This document shows positions 6,955 through 12,501 of a DNA stretch of 12,501 nt, piece by piece (the first letter of the stretch is position 1; each line of letters opens with the position of its first letter). Under the pieces are notes generated by a model. The model was not told the origin of the DNA, made no database searches, and saw nothing but the letters and a program-made list of their open reading frames with translations. Source of the stretch: CAZHGD01 sp964531735. GTDB lineage: Bacteria > Armatimonadota > UBA10988. The stretch spans positions 1 to 12,501 of the forward strand of contig CAZHGD010000208.1 in the NCBI GenBank assembly GCA_964531735.1. Reading direction: 5' to 3'. Both the position numbers and the translations under genes were made by a program.

Positions 6955-8358
6955 TTAGGAGGCCACTCGCTTCAGGACCGATTCGACACGCCCGTCGACC
7001 GCCTCGGCGCTGAGGCCCTCGGCCACCAGGCGCAACGCCGGTTCGGTGATGCTGCTGCGGACGTGGACCCAGGCCTCGGGCCAGTCGAGACGCACGCCTT
7101 CGGTCAGGTCGACCTCGGCGCCGTCGACGCCCGAAGCGGCCCACTCGCGCAGCGCCGCCAGTTCGTGTACCACCTGGCTGGCCGGCAGCGCCAACGGCAC
7201 CTCGCGCCACACGTAGCGCGGCAGATCGGCCACCACGGCGCTCAGCGGGCGCTGTTCGACCGCCAACAGCTCGAGCACGTGCGCCATGGCCGCCAGGCTG
7301 TCATGCACCAGGCCCAGCGCCGGGAACATGATGCCGCCGCTGCCCTCGCCGCCGAGTACCGCATCGTGGATGTGGACGCCCTCGGCGATGTACGACTGGC
7401 CGACCCGCACGCGGGCCACCCGGCCGCCCCAGCGCGCCGCCACGTCGTCGACCAGCCGCGAGGTGGACAGGTTGGTCACCACCACCCCCGGCCGGCGACG
7501 CAGCACCGCGGAGGCGACCAGCGCCAGCGTGTACTGGGCCGTCAGCGCCTGCCCGCCATCGGTGACGATGCCCAGGCGGTCACCGTCGGCGTCGTGCCCG
7601 AAGCCGAGGTCGGCCTGGCCCGCGCGCACCAGAGCGCGAAGCTGGCTCATGTTCTGCGGATTGGGCTCGGGCGGGTGCGGGAACGGTTGCTCCGGCTCGT
7701 CGTTGATGGGCACCACCCGGCAACCGAGCGCCGCGAGCAACGCCGGCGTGGCGCGACAGCAGGCGCCGTTGGCCAGGTCGACGGCGACGGTGAAGCCGCG
7801 CGCTCGGATGGCCGCGCAGTCGACCAGCGCCAGGACCGCCTCGCGATGGGCCGCCAGCACCGCTGCCAGCGCGTCGTCGCCGGTCACCTCGAGCTCGCCG
7901 ACATCGGCCACACCGACCCAGTTGGAGCGGTTGTGGTGGAAATGGTCGAGCAGCTCAGCGCCCTGGCTGCTGTCCAGGAACACGCCGTCCGGGCCGACGA
8001 ACTTGAGGGCGTTCCAGTGCTCCGGGCCGTGACCGGCCGTGATGGCCACGCCACCGTCCCAGCGCTGGTGGCCGACCGTCCACTGCATGACCGGGGTGGG
8101 ACAGACGCCCAGGTCGCACACGTGGCAACCGGTGGCCATCAGCGCACTGCGCACGGCCGCGGCCAGCATCGGACCCGACGGGCGCGTGTCACGGCTGAGC
8201 AGCAGGCGCGGCGGCCGGTCGGCCCGCAGGTACGAGCCGAACGCGGCGCCGAGACGTACGGCCAGCTCGGCGGTGAGACCCGTCCCCGCGGCCCCGCGTA
8301 TCCCCGCGATGCTCACTTTCAGCGGGCGCAAATCGGCACTGCTCGGCGAACCCGACAC
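6955..8358 (-). CDS. phosphohexomutase-family protein with Gly in place of the catalytic phosphoserine
   Basis: This 467-residue protein has the four-domain layout of alpha-D-phosphohexomutases (phosphoglucomutase, phosphomannomutase, GlmM). The metal loop DADGDR is at 256-261, the sugar-binding loop GEGSGG at 337-342, and the phosphate-binding RSSITEP at 434-440. The catalytic loop, normally TASHNP with a phosphorylated serine, reads TAGHGP at 107-112, so Gly109 replaces the serine. The enzyme may be inactive, altered in mechanism or regulatory; assigning GlmM or ManB would be unsafe. The frame is open to a GTG at 8388, but GTG 8358 is preferred: GGAGGAG at 8363-8369 lies just upstream and the start falls 1 nt after the BFN gene's TGA, a coupled arrangement. 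It precedes fetA by 35 nt in the same operon. The family is certain; the function is open. Confidence 0.88.
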   Translation of the reverse strand: MSGSPSSADLRPLKVSIAGIRGAAGTGLTAELAVRLGAAFGSYLRADRPPRLLLSRDTRPSGPMLAAAVRSALMATGCHVCDLGVCPTPVMQWTVGHQRWDGGVAITAGHGPEHWNALKFVGPDGVFLDSSQGAELLDHFHHNRSNWVGVADVGELEVTGDDALAAVLAAHREAVLALVDCAAIRARGFTVAVDLANGACCRATPALLAALGCRVVPINDEPEQPFPHPPEPNPQNMSQLRALVRAGQADLGFGHDADGDRLGIVTDGGQALTAQYTLALVASAVLRRRPGVVVTNLSTSRLVDDVAARWGGRVARVRVGQSYIAEGVHIHDAVLGGEGSGGIMFPALGLVHDSLAAMAHVLELLAVEQRPLSAVVADLPRYVWREVPLALPASQVVHELAALREWAASGVDGAEVDLTEGVRLDWPEAWVHVRSSITEPALRLVAEGLSAEAVDGRVESVLKRVAS

Positions 8359-8369
8359 GTCACTCCTCC
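8356..8369 (-). promoter_or_regulatory. Shine-Dalgarno and TGA-C-GTG junction that decides the phosphomutase start
   Basis: On the minus strand GGAGGAG (8369-8363) is followed by the BFN stop TGA (8362-8360), one C, and GTG (8358-8356). The site is positioned for the GTG at 8358 and not for the upstream in-frame GTG at 8388, which would lie inside the BFN gene with no comparable site. The arrangement is typical of stop-restart translational coupling. Confidence 0.7.
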
Positions 8370-8800
8370 GGGCGGTCGTCCTCGTCACGATCGGTTCGGC
8401 CGACGTTCTCCATGACTTCGTCCGCCACGAAGATCGGCACTTTGGCGGTCAGCGCCAAGGCCAACCCGTCGCTCGGACGGCAGTCGATGTCGATCGCCTC
8501 GCCGTTCTGCTCGACCGTCAGCTTGCTATAGAAGATGGCTTCCCAGAAGTCGTCGATGCGCAACGACCGTAGGGTGCCGTCCAGGCGCTTCCAGAGGTTG
8601 AGCGCCAAGTCCTGCGTGCGCGGTCGTTGCGGCTCGAACTCCGGATCCAGTCGCTCGCGAATGGCCACGGCCTCGCACTGGCCAATCCAGATCTGCAACT
8701 GGCGGTCGCGGTCGTCGCGCAGCAGCACCACCGAGCGGTCGCTAGGATCCTGGATGACGCCCTGGATGACGACTTCGACGTACTCACCCTCTGGTGGCAT
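8360..8800 (-). CDS. BFN-domain (bifunctional nuclease / DUF151) family protein
   Basis: This 146-residue cytoplasmic protein belongs to the BFN/DUF151 family (PF02577-like), conserved in many bacteria and in plants, with nuclease activity reported for some members and a poorly defined physiological role. Family landmarks are VEVVIQGVIQDP at 8-19, LLRDDRDRQLQIWIGQCEAVAI at about 26-47, and the signature IDCRPSDGLALALTAKVPIFVADEVME at 105-131. The acidic tail (DRDEDDRPEE) is outside the domain. The frame is open upstream by 42 codons, but the ATG at 8800 begins right at the domain and has GGAAGG 7 nt upstream, inside the leader of the promoter at 8868-8896. It is the first gene of an operon with the phosphomutase-like protein and fetAB. 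Confidence is high for the family and low for a specific role. Confidence 0.88.
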   Translation of the reverse strand: MPPEGEYVEVVIQGVIQDPSDRSVVLLRDDRDRQLQIWIGQCEAVAIRERLDPEFEPQRPRTQDLALNLWKRLDGTLRSLRIDDFWEAIFYSKLTVEQNGEAIDIDCRPSDGLALALTAKVPIFVADEVMENVGRTDRDEDDRPEE

Positions 8801-8867
8801 GAGCGGACCTTCCCGCGGGCTGTCGCCACCGTCAGCGTCGAGGCGGCCGGCCGCGCGGCCACCAGTC

Positions 8868-8896
8868 AGTGTACTCTGTTCGGCAGTTCGTGTCAG
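8868..8896 (-). promoter_or_regulatory. sigma70-type promoter of the BFN-phosphomutase-fetAB operon
   Basis: On the minus strand CTGACA (8896-8891; 5 of 6 match to TTGACA), a 17-nt spacer and TACACT (8873-8868; 4 of 6 match to TATAAT) form a well-spaced promoter. Transcription would start near 8861, leaving a leader of about 60 nt before the BFN ATG at 8800. It lies in the divergent gap shared with the EamA gene. Confidence 0.65.
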
Positions 8897-8921
8897 CGGG
8901 CGCCCGCTGGCCAACCCGCGG

Positions 8922-8941
8922 TACAATGACCGCCGAAGGAG
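8922..8941 (+). promoter_or_regulatory. possible -10 hexamer and ribosome-binding site of the EamA gene
   Basis: TACAAT at 8922-8927 is a good -10 match, but no -35 is visible. GAAGGAG at 8935-8941 is a good Shine-Dalgarno, 5 nt before GTG 8947 and 8 nt before GTG 8950. If TACAAT is a -10, the ATG at 8926 falls inside the promoter and cannot be the start, which favours the GTG codons. Confidence 0.4.
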
Positions 8942-8946
8942 CGCCG

Positions 8947-9906
8947 GTGGTGACCGACCCGAAGCGACAAGGCGGGCAACGGCTGGCCGGTCTGCTGGCG
9001 ATGGTCGTCGCCTGCAGCATCTGGGGCCTCGGGCCGCTGTGGATCCGCACCGTCCTGGGCTACCTGCCGGCCGTCAGCGTCTGTTTGCTGCGGCTGACGC
9101 TCGGGGCGCTGACCTTGCTGCCGACGCTGCTCTGCTACCGCCGCGACGCCGTCTGGCGCCTGATCCGGCATCCGGCGGTGTGGCTGGGCGGCGCCTCCAT
9201 GGCGGTCAACATGCTGGCCTACGCCGCGGCCTTGCGCCACATTCGGCCGGCCGAGGTCAACCTGCTGTTCCAGGTCAGCTTGCCCGCCAGCGCGCTGCTG
9301 GGCCTGGTGTTGTACGGTGAGCGCATTCCCGCGCGCCGCGGCGTGGCCTGCGCGGTGGTGCTGGTCGGCGTGGCCCTGGTCATTCTGGCGCGCGAATCCG
9401 CCGCGCCCGCGCCGCAAGGCACGCGTTGGCTGGGGGTCACCTTGGGCCTCATGGCGGGTCTGGGCGCCAGCCTGCTGCAAGCGGTGCTGCGGCACCTGGC
9501 CGACCAGGATGCCGGCCTGCCGGCGCAGTTCGCGCTCTGCCTGGTGACCGGTGCCCTGCTGGCGGCGCTCAGCGGCGGCCGCCTGAACTGGCTACAGACG
9601 CCGGATCCCGGCTTCTGGCGGTCGATGCTCTGGCTGGGCGTGCTCGCCTCGGGCATCGCGTCGATGCTGTCCTACTACGGCATTCGCCGCATCTCGTTGG
9701 CACAAGTCGGCGTCAGCGGCGCGATGCAGCCGGTGGTCACGGTGCTGGTCACCGCGCTGCTGGGCGAGGTGCTGCCGCTGCAGGCGCTGGTGGGTGGCGC
9801 CCTGGTCGTGGGCGGCGTGATCAGCTCGGCGCTGGCGGAGCACGAGGCCGAGTCGCGGCCGCTCGGGTTCGCCGCGCGGGCGGCCCGCGGCGCCGAGGCA
9901 GGTTGA
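8947..9906 (+). CDS. EamA/DMT-superfamily membrane transporter
   Basis: This protein of about 319 residues has roughly ten hydrophobic helices in two repeated halves, as usual for drug/metabolite transporters of the EamA family. Each half ends with the family pattern of a Gly-Glu before a glycine-rich helix: YGERIPARRGVACAVVLVG in the first and LLGEVLPLQALVGGALVVGG in the second. The first helix carries the typical SIWGLGPLWIR segment. It acts in the inner membrane, probably as an exporter or exchanger of a small metabolite; the substrate is unknown. The start is set at the first of two adjacent GTG codons (8947 and 8950) downstream of GAAGGAG; ATG 8926 and ATG 8869 are in frame but have no ribosome-binding site, and 8869 overlaps the divergent promoter. 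The C-terminal tail is Ala/Arg-rich. It appears monocistronic. Confidence 0.88.
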   Translation: MVTDPKRQGGQRLAGLLAMVVACSIWGLGPLWIRTVLGYLPAVSVCLLRLTLGALTLLPTLLCYRRDAVWRLIRHPAVWLGGASMAVNMLAYAAALRHIRPAEVNLLFQVSLPASALLGLVLYGERIPARRGVACAVVLVGVALVILARESAAPAPQGTRWLGVTLGLMAGLGASLLQAVLRHLADQDAGLPAQFALCLVTGALLAALSGGRLNWLQTPDPGFWRSMLWLGVLASGIASMLSYYGIRRISLAQVGVSGAMQPVVTVLVTALLGEVLPLQALVGGALVVGGVISSALAEHEAESRPLGFAARAARGAEAG

Positions 9907-9934
9907 GCCGCTGGAGCGGGAGGAGTGCGCCTGC

Positions 9935-9954
9935 GGCCGGCGTAATGCCGGGCC
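9935..9954 (+). terminator. weak hairpin after the EamA gene
   Basis: CCGGC (9937-9941), loop GTAAT, GCCGG (9947-9951) form a 5-bp stem that extends by two pairs with a one-base bulge. It lies 28 nt past the EamA stop and just before the next promoter. There is no T-run, so termination here is only a possibility. Confidence 0.25.
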
Positions 9955-9965
9955 ACCTAACGGTA

Positions 9966-9974
9966 TGCTATAAT
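9966..9974 (+). promoter_or_regulatory. extended -10 promoter of the cyclophilin operon
   Basis: TGCTATAAT at 9966-9974 is a perfect extended -10 (TGn plus TATAAT). The -35 region at about 9946-9951 (TGCCGG) is poor, as is usual for extended -10 promoters. Transcription should start near 9981, after the ATG at 9979, which excludes that ATG as the start of the lipoprotein gene. Confidence 0.65.
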
Positions 9975-9990
9975 CACCATGCTCCAGGCA

Positions 9991-9995
9991 GGAGG
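9991..9995 (+). promoter_or_regulatory. ribosome-binding site that sets the lipoprotein cyclophilin start
   Basis: GGAGG lies 7 nt before GTG 10003. Together with the upstream -10 box and the immediate Lys-Arg plus hydrophobic signal, it selects GTG 10003 over ATG 9979. Confidence 0.7.
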
Positions 9996-10002
9996 CCGAG
10001 CG

Positions 10003-10824
10003 GTGAAAAGGCTGTTGATTCCGGCGATGCTGATCGCCGTGACGGTCGCCGGGTGCGCCAGGCGCCAGGCGGTGGAACCGGCGACGACGCGTAACCACGT
10101 CAAGGACCTGCCGAACGACGCGGGCGGCTACGCGCGCGATCTGGCCGAGCCGCCGGCCAAGCAGGTGGTCCCCGACGTCGAGAAGAACATCAAGGCCGGC
10201 CGCGGCACCGATTCGCGTGATCCGCTCCGCGAGCCGGATGACGACCACGATAAGGACAAGGACAAGGACAAGGCGAAGGACAAGGCCAAGGACGACGAGA
10301 AGACCGACTTGACCAAGCCGAGCAGCAAGGACACCAGTGGTGACTCGCGCTGGACGAGCGTGAAGAGCCCGGTCGTCGCCATCCAGACCAACCGCGGCGT
10401 GTTCTACCTCGAGCTGTGGCCCGACGTGGCGCCGAAGCACGTGGCCAACTTCCTCAAGCTGACCAAGTCGAAGTTCTTCGACGGCATCTTCATCCACCGG
10501 GTCGAGCCCGGCTTTGTGATCCAGGCCGGCGATCCGCTGACCAAGCAGGTCGGCCCGAGCGGGCCCGGCGTGGGCACCGGTGGCCCGGGCTGGAAGGTGG
10601 CCGCGGAGTTCAGCAACAAGCCGCACTTGCGCGGCACGCTGTCGATGGCGCGCTCGAGCGATCCGAACTCGGCCGGCAGCCAGTTCTTCGTCTGCCTGGG
10701 CCGGGCGGAGTCGCTCGACGGCAAGTACTCGGTGTTCGGCAAGGTGCTGGGCGAGGGCATGGACGTGGTCGACAAGATCAAGCGCGGCGACATCATGCAC
10801 TACGTGTGGATTGTCCACGAGTAA
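10003..10824 (+). CDS. lipoprotein cyclophilin-type peptidyl-prolyl cis-trans isomerase
   Basis: This 273-residue predicted lipid-anchored foldase catalyses proline cis-trans isomerisation outside the cytoplasm. The signal peptide MKRLLIPAMLIAVTVAGC ends in a lipobox (VAGC, Cys18). Residues about 19-120 are a hydrophilic tether that includes a Lys/Asp-rich stretch (about 79-103). The cyclophilin domain fills 123-273, with the catalytic Arg166 in FIHRVEPGF, Phe171, Gln174, Met215 and Gln227/Phe228 in GSQFF. The position of the cyclosporin-contacting Trp is Ser237 (ESLDGKYSVFG), as in many cyclosporin-insensitive bacterial forms. The GTG start is set by GGAGG and the promoter upstream. A second, unanchored cyclophilin gene starts 18 nt after the stop, giving an anchored and a soluble copy in one operon. 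Confidence 0.92.
   Translation: MKRLLIPAMLIAVTVAGCARRQAVEPATTRNHVKDLPNDAGGYARDLAEPPAKQVVPDVEKNIKAGRGTDSRDPLREPDDDHDKDKDKDKAKDKAKDDEKTDLTKPSSKDTSGDSRWTSVKSPVVAIQTNRGVFYLELWPDVAPKHVANFLKLTKSKFFDGIFIHRVEPGFVIQAGDPLTKQVGPSGPGVGTGGPGWKVAAEFSNKPHLRGTLSMARSSDPNSAGSQFFVCLGRAESLDGKYSVFGKVLGEGMDVVDKIKRGDIMHYVWIVHE
10249..10296 (+). repeat. imperfect (GACAAG)n hexanucleotide repeat coding a Lys/Asp-rich linker
   Basis: Alternating GAT/GAC and AAG codons, with two Ala codons interrupting, encode residues about 83-98 (DKDKDKDKAKDKAKDD). The six-base unit would change linker length in two-residue steps without a frameshift. The segment is highly charged and probably extended, acting as a spacer between membrane anchor and catalytic domain. 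Confidence 0.75.
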
Positions 10825-10842
10825 CGGCGAAAGCGGGGCAGC

Positions 10843-11292
10843 ATGGTCGAGATCATCACCGACAAGGGTCGGATCGAGTTGGAGCTGTTCGATCAGGTGG
10901 CCCCGCGTCACACCGAGAACTTCCGCACGCTGGCGCGCCAAGGGTTCTACGACGGCCTGCGCTTCCACCGGGTGGTGCCGGACTTCGTGGTGCAGGCCGG
11001 CTGCCCGTTCACGCGTGAGGACGCGCACGACCCGCGCGCCGGCACTGGTGACCCGGGTTACCGCGTGGCCGCCGAGTTCAGTAGTGAGCCGCATCGGCGC
11101 GGCACGCTGGCCATGGCGCGTTCGGCCGATCCCGACAGCGCCGGCAGCCAGTTCTACATCTGTCTGGCGGACGCGCCGTTCCTCGATGGCAAGTACACCG
11201 TCTTCGGCCGGGTGAGCGGCGATGGGATGGCGGTGGTCGACCAGATCGCGGTCGGCGATGTCATCCAGAAGGTGGGTGTCGTCGATGAGTAG
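10843..11292 (+). CDS. cytoplasmic cyclophilin-type peptidyl-prolyl cis-trans isomerase
   Basis: This 149-residue protein is a single cyclophilin domain with no signal peptide, so it is expected in the cytoplasm. Catalytic landmarks are Arg43 in FHRVVPDF, Phe48, Gln51, Met91 in GTLAMARS, Gln103/Phe104 in GSQFY, and Phe113 at the Trp position (PFLDGKYTVFG). The length is that of a minimal bacterial cyclophilin. It is clearly a paralogue of the lipoprotein cyclophilin just upstream: both share the AGTGDPG/VGTGGPG loop and the SAGSQF core. The ATG start has only a weak GGGG-containing ribosome-binding site, so expression may depend on coupling to the gene 18 nt upstream. Its last codons overlap the start of the next gene by 8 nt. 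Confidence 0.92.
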   Translation: MVEIITDKGRIELELFDQVAPRHTENFRTLARQGFYDGLRFHRVVPDFVVQAGCPFTREDAHDPRAGTGDPGYRVAAEFSSEPHRRGTLAMARSADPDSAGSQFYICLADAPFLDGKYTVFGRVSGDGMAVVDQIAVGDVIQKVGVVDE

Positions 11293-12501
11293 TCGACGCG
11301 TCTGGCTGCCTCTGCTGGCGGCCCTGGCGGTGGTCGGTCGGGCTCCGGCGCTGGAGATCGCGCTGTTGCCACCGGTGGCCGACGAGGCGATGGCCAAGGC
11401 CGTCCGCGCCGCCGCGGCCGAAGTCGGCATCACCGTCACGGTGCTCGAGCCGGCCCAACTGATCGATCAGGCGCGGCTCGCGCCACCGATCTACGCGATG
11501 GTCATTCTGTTGGGTGGCGAGCACTATCCCGACACGGTGATCGACGAGGGTGACGCCGCCGCCGGCTTACAGGCCTACGTCGATGCCGGCGGGGCGCTGC
11601 TGGTGGCCTGCAGCGGGGTGGCGCTGACTCGCCCGCAGCGCTGGAACGGCAGCGATTGGCGGACCATCCCGGCGCCGGTGCGGCGGGTGCAGTTGGCTAC
11701 GCGCTTCGGCCTGCTCGACGCGGGTCAGCCGCTGGAGGCCGCGCTGCCGAAGGACGCCGCCTTCGCCGTCGGTGCCGGCTCGGCGTTGGCCTCGCGCCTG
11801 CCCGAGCGGTTCGCCGTGCCGGACGGTGCCGGCGCCTACCGGCCCATCCCTGGCAATCAGGACAAGGCCGTCGAGTTCACGCCGCTGGCCACGTTGGTGG
11901 ACCAACAGGGCGGCACGTTCGGGGCCGGCGTGGCGCAGATGCGCCGGCCGGCCGACTCCAAGGGCGCGGTGTTCTACTGCTGGGGGCCGCTGCTGACCGG
12001 GCTGAACGGCCGCGACATCGTGCTCGGGCTGTTGTCGCACCATGCGCAGCGATTGATGACGCCGGAGCAGACGGCGCGCCGCGATGAGCTGTTGGCCCAG
12101 ATCGGGCAACTGGAGAAGCAGCACCGCCAGGCCCGCTCGGTCCTGCCGGAGAGCCTGCACAGCGAGGAACTCGACAAGCTGCGCAGCGGTCTCGGGCGGC
12201 AGGCGGAGCAACTGCGCTGGCTGCGCGAGGCCTGCCTGGCCGGCAACCTGAACTTCGTGGCGCTGCGGCTGCAGAAGCTGCGCGAAGAGCTGGCCAACCT
12301 GCCGGCCCGCGTCGGGCAGGCGGTCGACCAGGCGGTCAGTGAACAGATTGCCAACCCGGCCGGCTCGCAGGTGGTCCTGCCGCTGGAGCCGCCGCGCGAG
12401 ACGCCGGGCGTGCCGACGCTGGCCCGGCCGGACGCGACCGTCGGCATGCCGACGGTGCCGCTGGCGGAGCCGCTGCCGGCCACCCCGGCCAGCCCGCGCG
12501 A
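11285..12501 (+). CDS. secreted glutamine-amidotransferase-like protein with coiled coil, partial at window end
   Basis: The frame from ATG 11285 stays open for 405 codons to the end of the window with no stop, so the gene is 3'-truncated by the window. The N-terminus (MSSRRVWLPLLAALAVVGRAPA) is a signal peptide with likely cleavage after APA near residue 22. Residues about 24-255 resemble the class I glutamine amidotransferase-like / ThuA-like fold: a first strand EIALLPP, the segment MVILLGGEHYP at 72-82, and LQAYVDAGGALLVACSG at 95-111, with Cys109 near the nucleophile-elbow position. Residues about 258-345 are charged and heptad-like, probably coiled coil. The tail (362-405) is rich in Pro, Val and Ala. 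The start overlaps the cyclophilin stop by 8 nt, so it is translationally coupled. The domain call is by pattern only; catalytic activity is not established. Confidence 0.82.
   Translation, partial: MSSRRVWLPLLAALAVVGRAPALEIALLPPVADEAMAKAVRAAAAEVGITVTVLEPAQLIDQARLAPPIYAMVILLGGEHYPDTVIDEGDAAAGLQAYVDAGGALLVACSGVALTRPQRWNGSDWRTIPAPVRRVQLATRFGLLDAGQPLEAALPKDAAFAVGAGSALASRLPERFAVPDGAGAYRPIPGNQDKAVEFTPLATLVDQQGGTFGAGVAQMRRPADSKGAVFYCWGPLLTGLNGRDIVLGLLSHHAQRLMTPEQTARRDELLAQIGQLEKQHRQARSVLPESLHSEELDKLRSGLGRQAEQLRWLREACLAGNLNFVALRLQKLREELANLPARVGQAVDQAVSEQIANPAGSQVVLPLEPPRETPGVPTLARPDATVGMPTVPLAEPLPATPASPR

Noticed and set aside
6814..8415. Plus-strand open frame (533 codons) opposite the phosphomutase gene
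   Set aside because: It mirrors the phosphomutase gene and shows no domain; its composition is that of an antisense shadow.
9592..11439. Long minus-strand open frame (615 codons) opposite the EamA and cyclophilin genes
   Set aside because: It is antisense to clear domains, has no family motif and is rich in His/Arg/Leu/Val as mirrored GC-rich codons are.
11567..12483. Minus-strand open frames near the window end
   Set aside because: They are opposite the continuous plus-strand frame from 11285, which has a signal peptide, coupling to the upstream gene and a sensible domain pattern.

Overview
The window looks like a piece of a high-GC (about two-thirds G+C by eye), gene-dense, Gram-negative-type bacterial chromosome. 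The signs are a lipobox lipoprotein, Tat-exported sugar enzymes and mostly short intergenic gaps. The pairing of Tat-exported Gfo/Idh/MocA oxidoreductases and TIM-barrel isomerases with an FAD_oxidored protein is common in Planctomycetota, Armatimonadota, Hydrogenedentota and similar lineages. The rubrerythrin and high-molecular-weight rubredoxin suggest an anaerobic or microaerophilic life. The exact phylum is inference. No rRNA, tRNA, CRISPR array, IS element or phage gene was seen.

Layout. (1) 108-3640, minus strand: a three-gene operon transcribed Gfo/Idh/MocA oxidoreductase -> sugar-phosphate isomerase/epimerase-like TIM barrel -> FAD-dependent oxidoreductase, probably for carbohydrate or polyol oxidation. 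The first two carry Tat signals. (2) 3641-3966: a 326-bp divergent intergenic region with a perfect 18-bp palindrome. (3) 3967-5254, plus strand: a reverse-type rubrerythrin followed by a flavin reductase-rubredoxin fusion, a plausible NAD(P)H-driven peroxide-reducing pair. (4) 5370-8800, minus strand: a tight operon BFN-domain protein -> phosphohexomutase-like protein -> FetA -> FetB, driven by a good sigma70-type promoter (CTGACA, 17 nt, TACACT). (5) 8947-9906, plus strand: an EamA/DMT-family transporter. (6) 10003 to the window end, plus strand: a lipoprotein cyclophilin, a cytoplasmic cyclophilin, and a secreted glutamine-amidotransferase-like protein that runs off the window.

How the genes fit together. 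The rubrerythrin/rubredoxin pair converges on FetAB, a family tied to iron export and peroxide resistance in E. coli, so the middle of the window can be read as an iron and oxidative-stress neighbourhood. The cyclophilin pair covers two compartments, one copy lipid-anchored and one cytoplasmic.

I do not see a clear new multi-gene system. The most striking single anomaly is the phosphohexomutase-like protein: its catalytic phosphoserine loop reads TAGHGP instead of TASHNP, so the phosphoserine is a glycine, while the metal, sugar and phosphate loops are intact.
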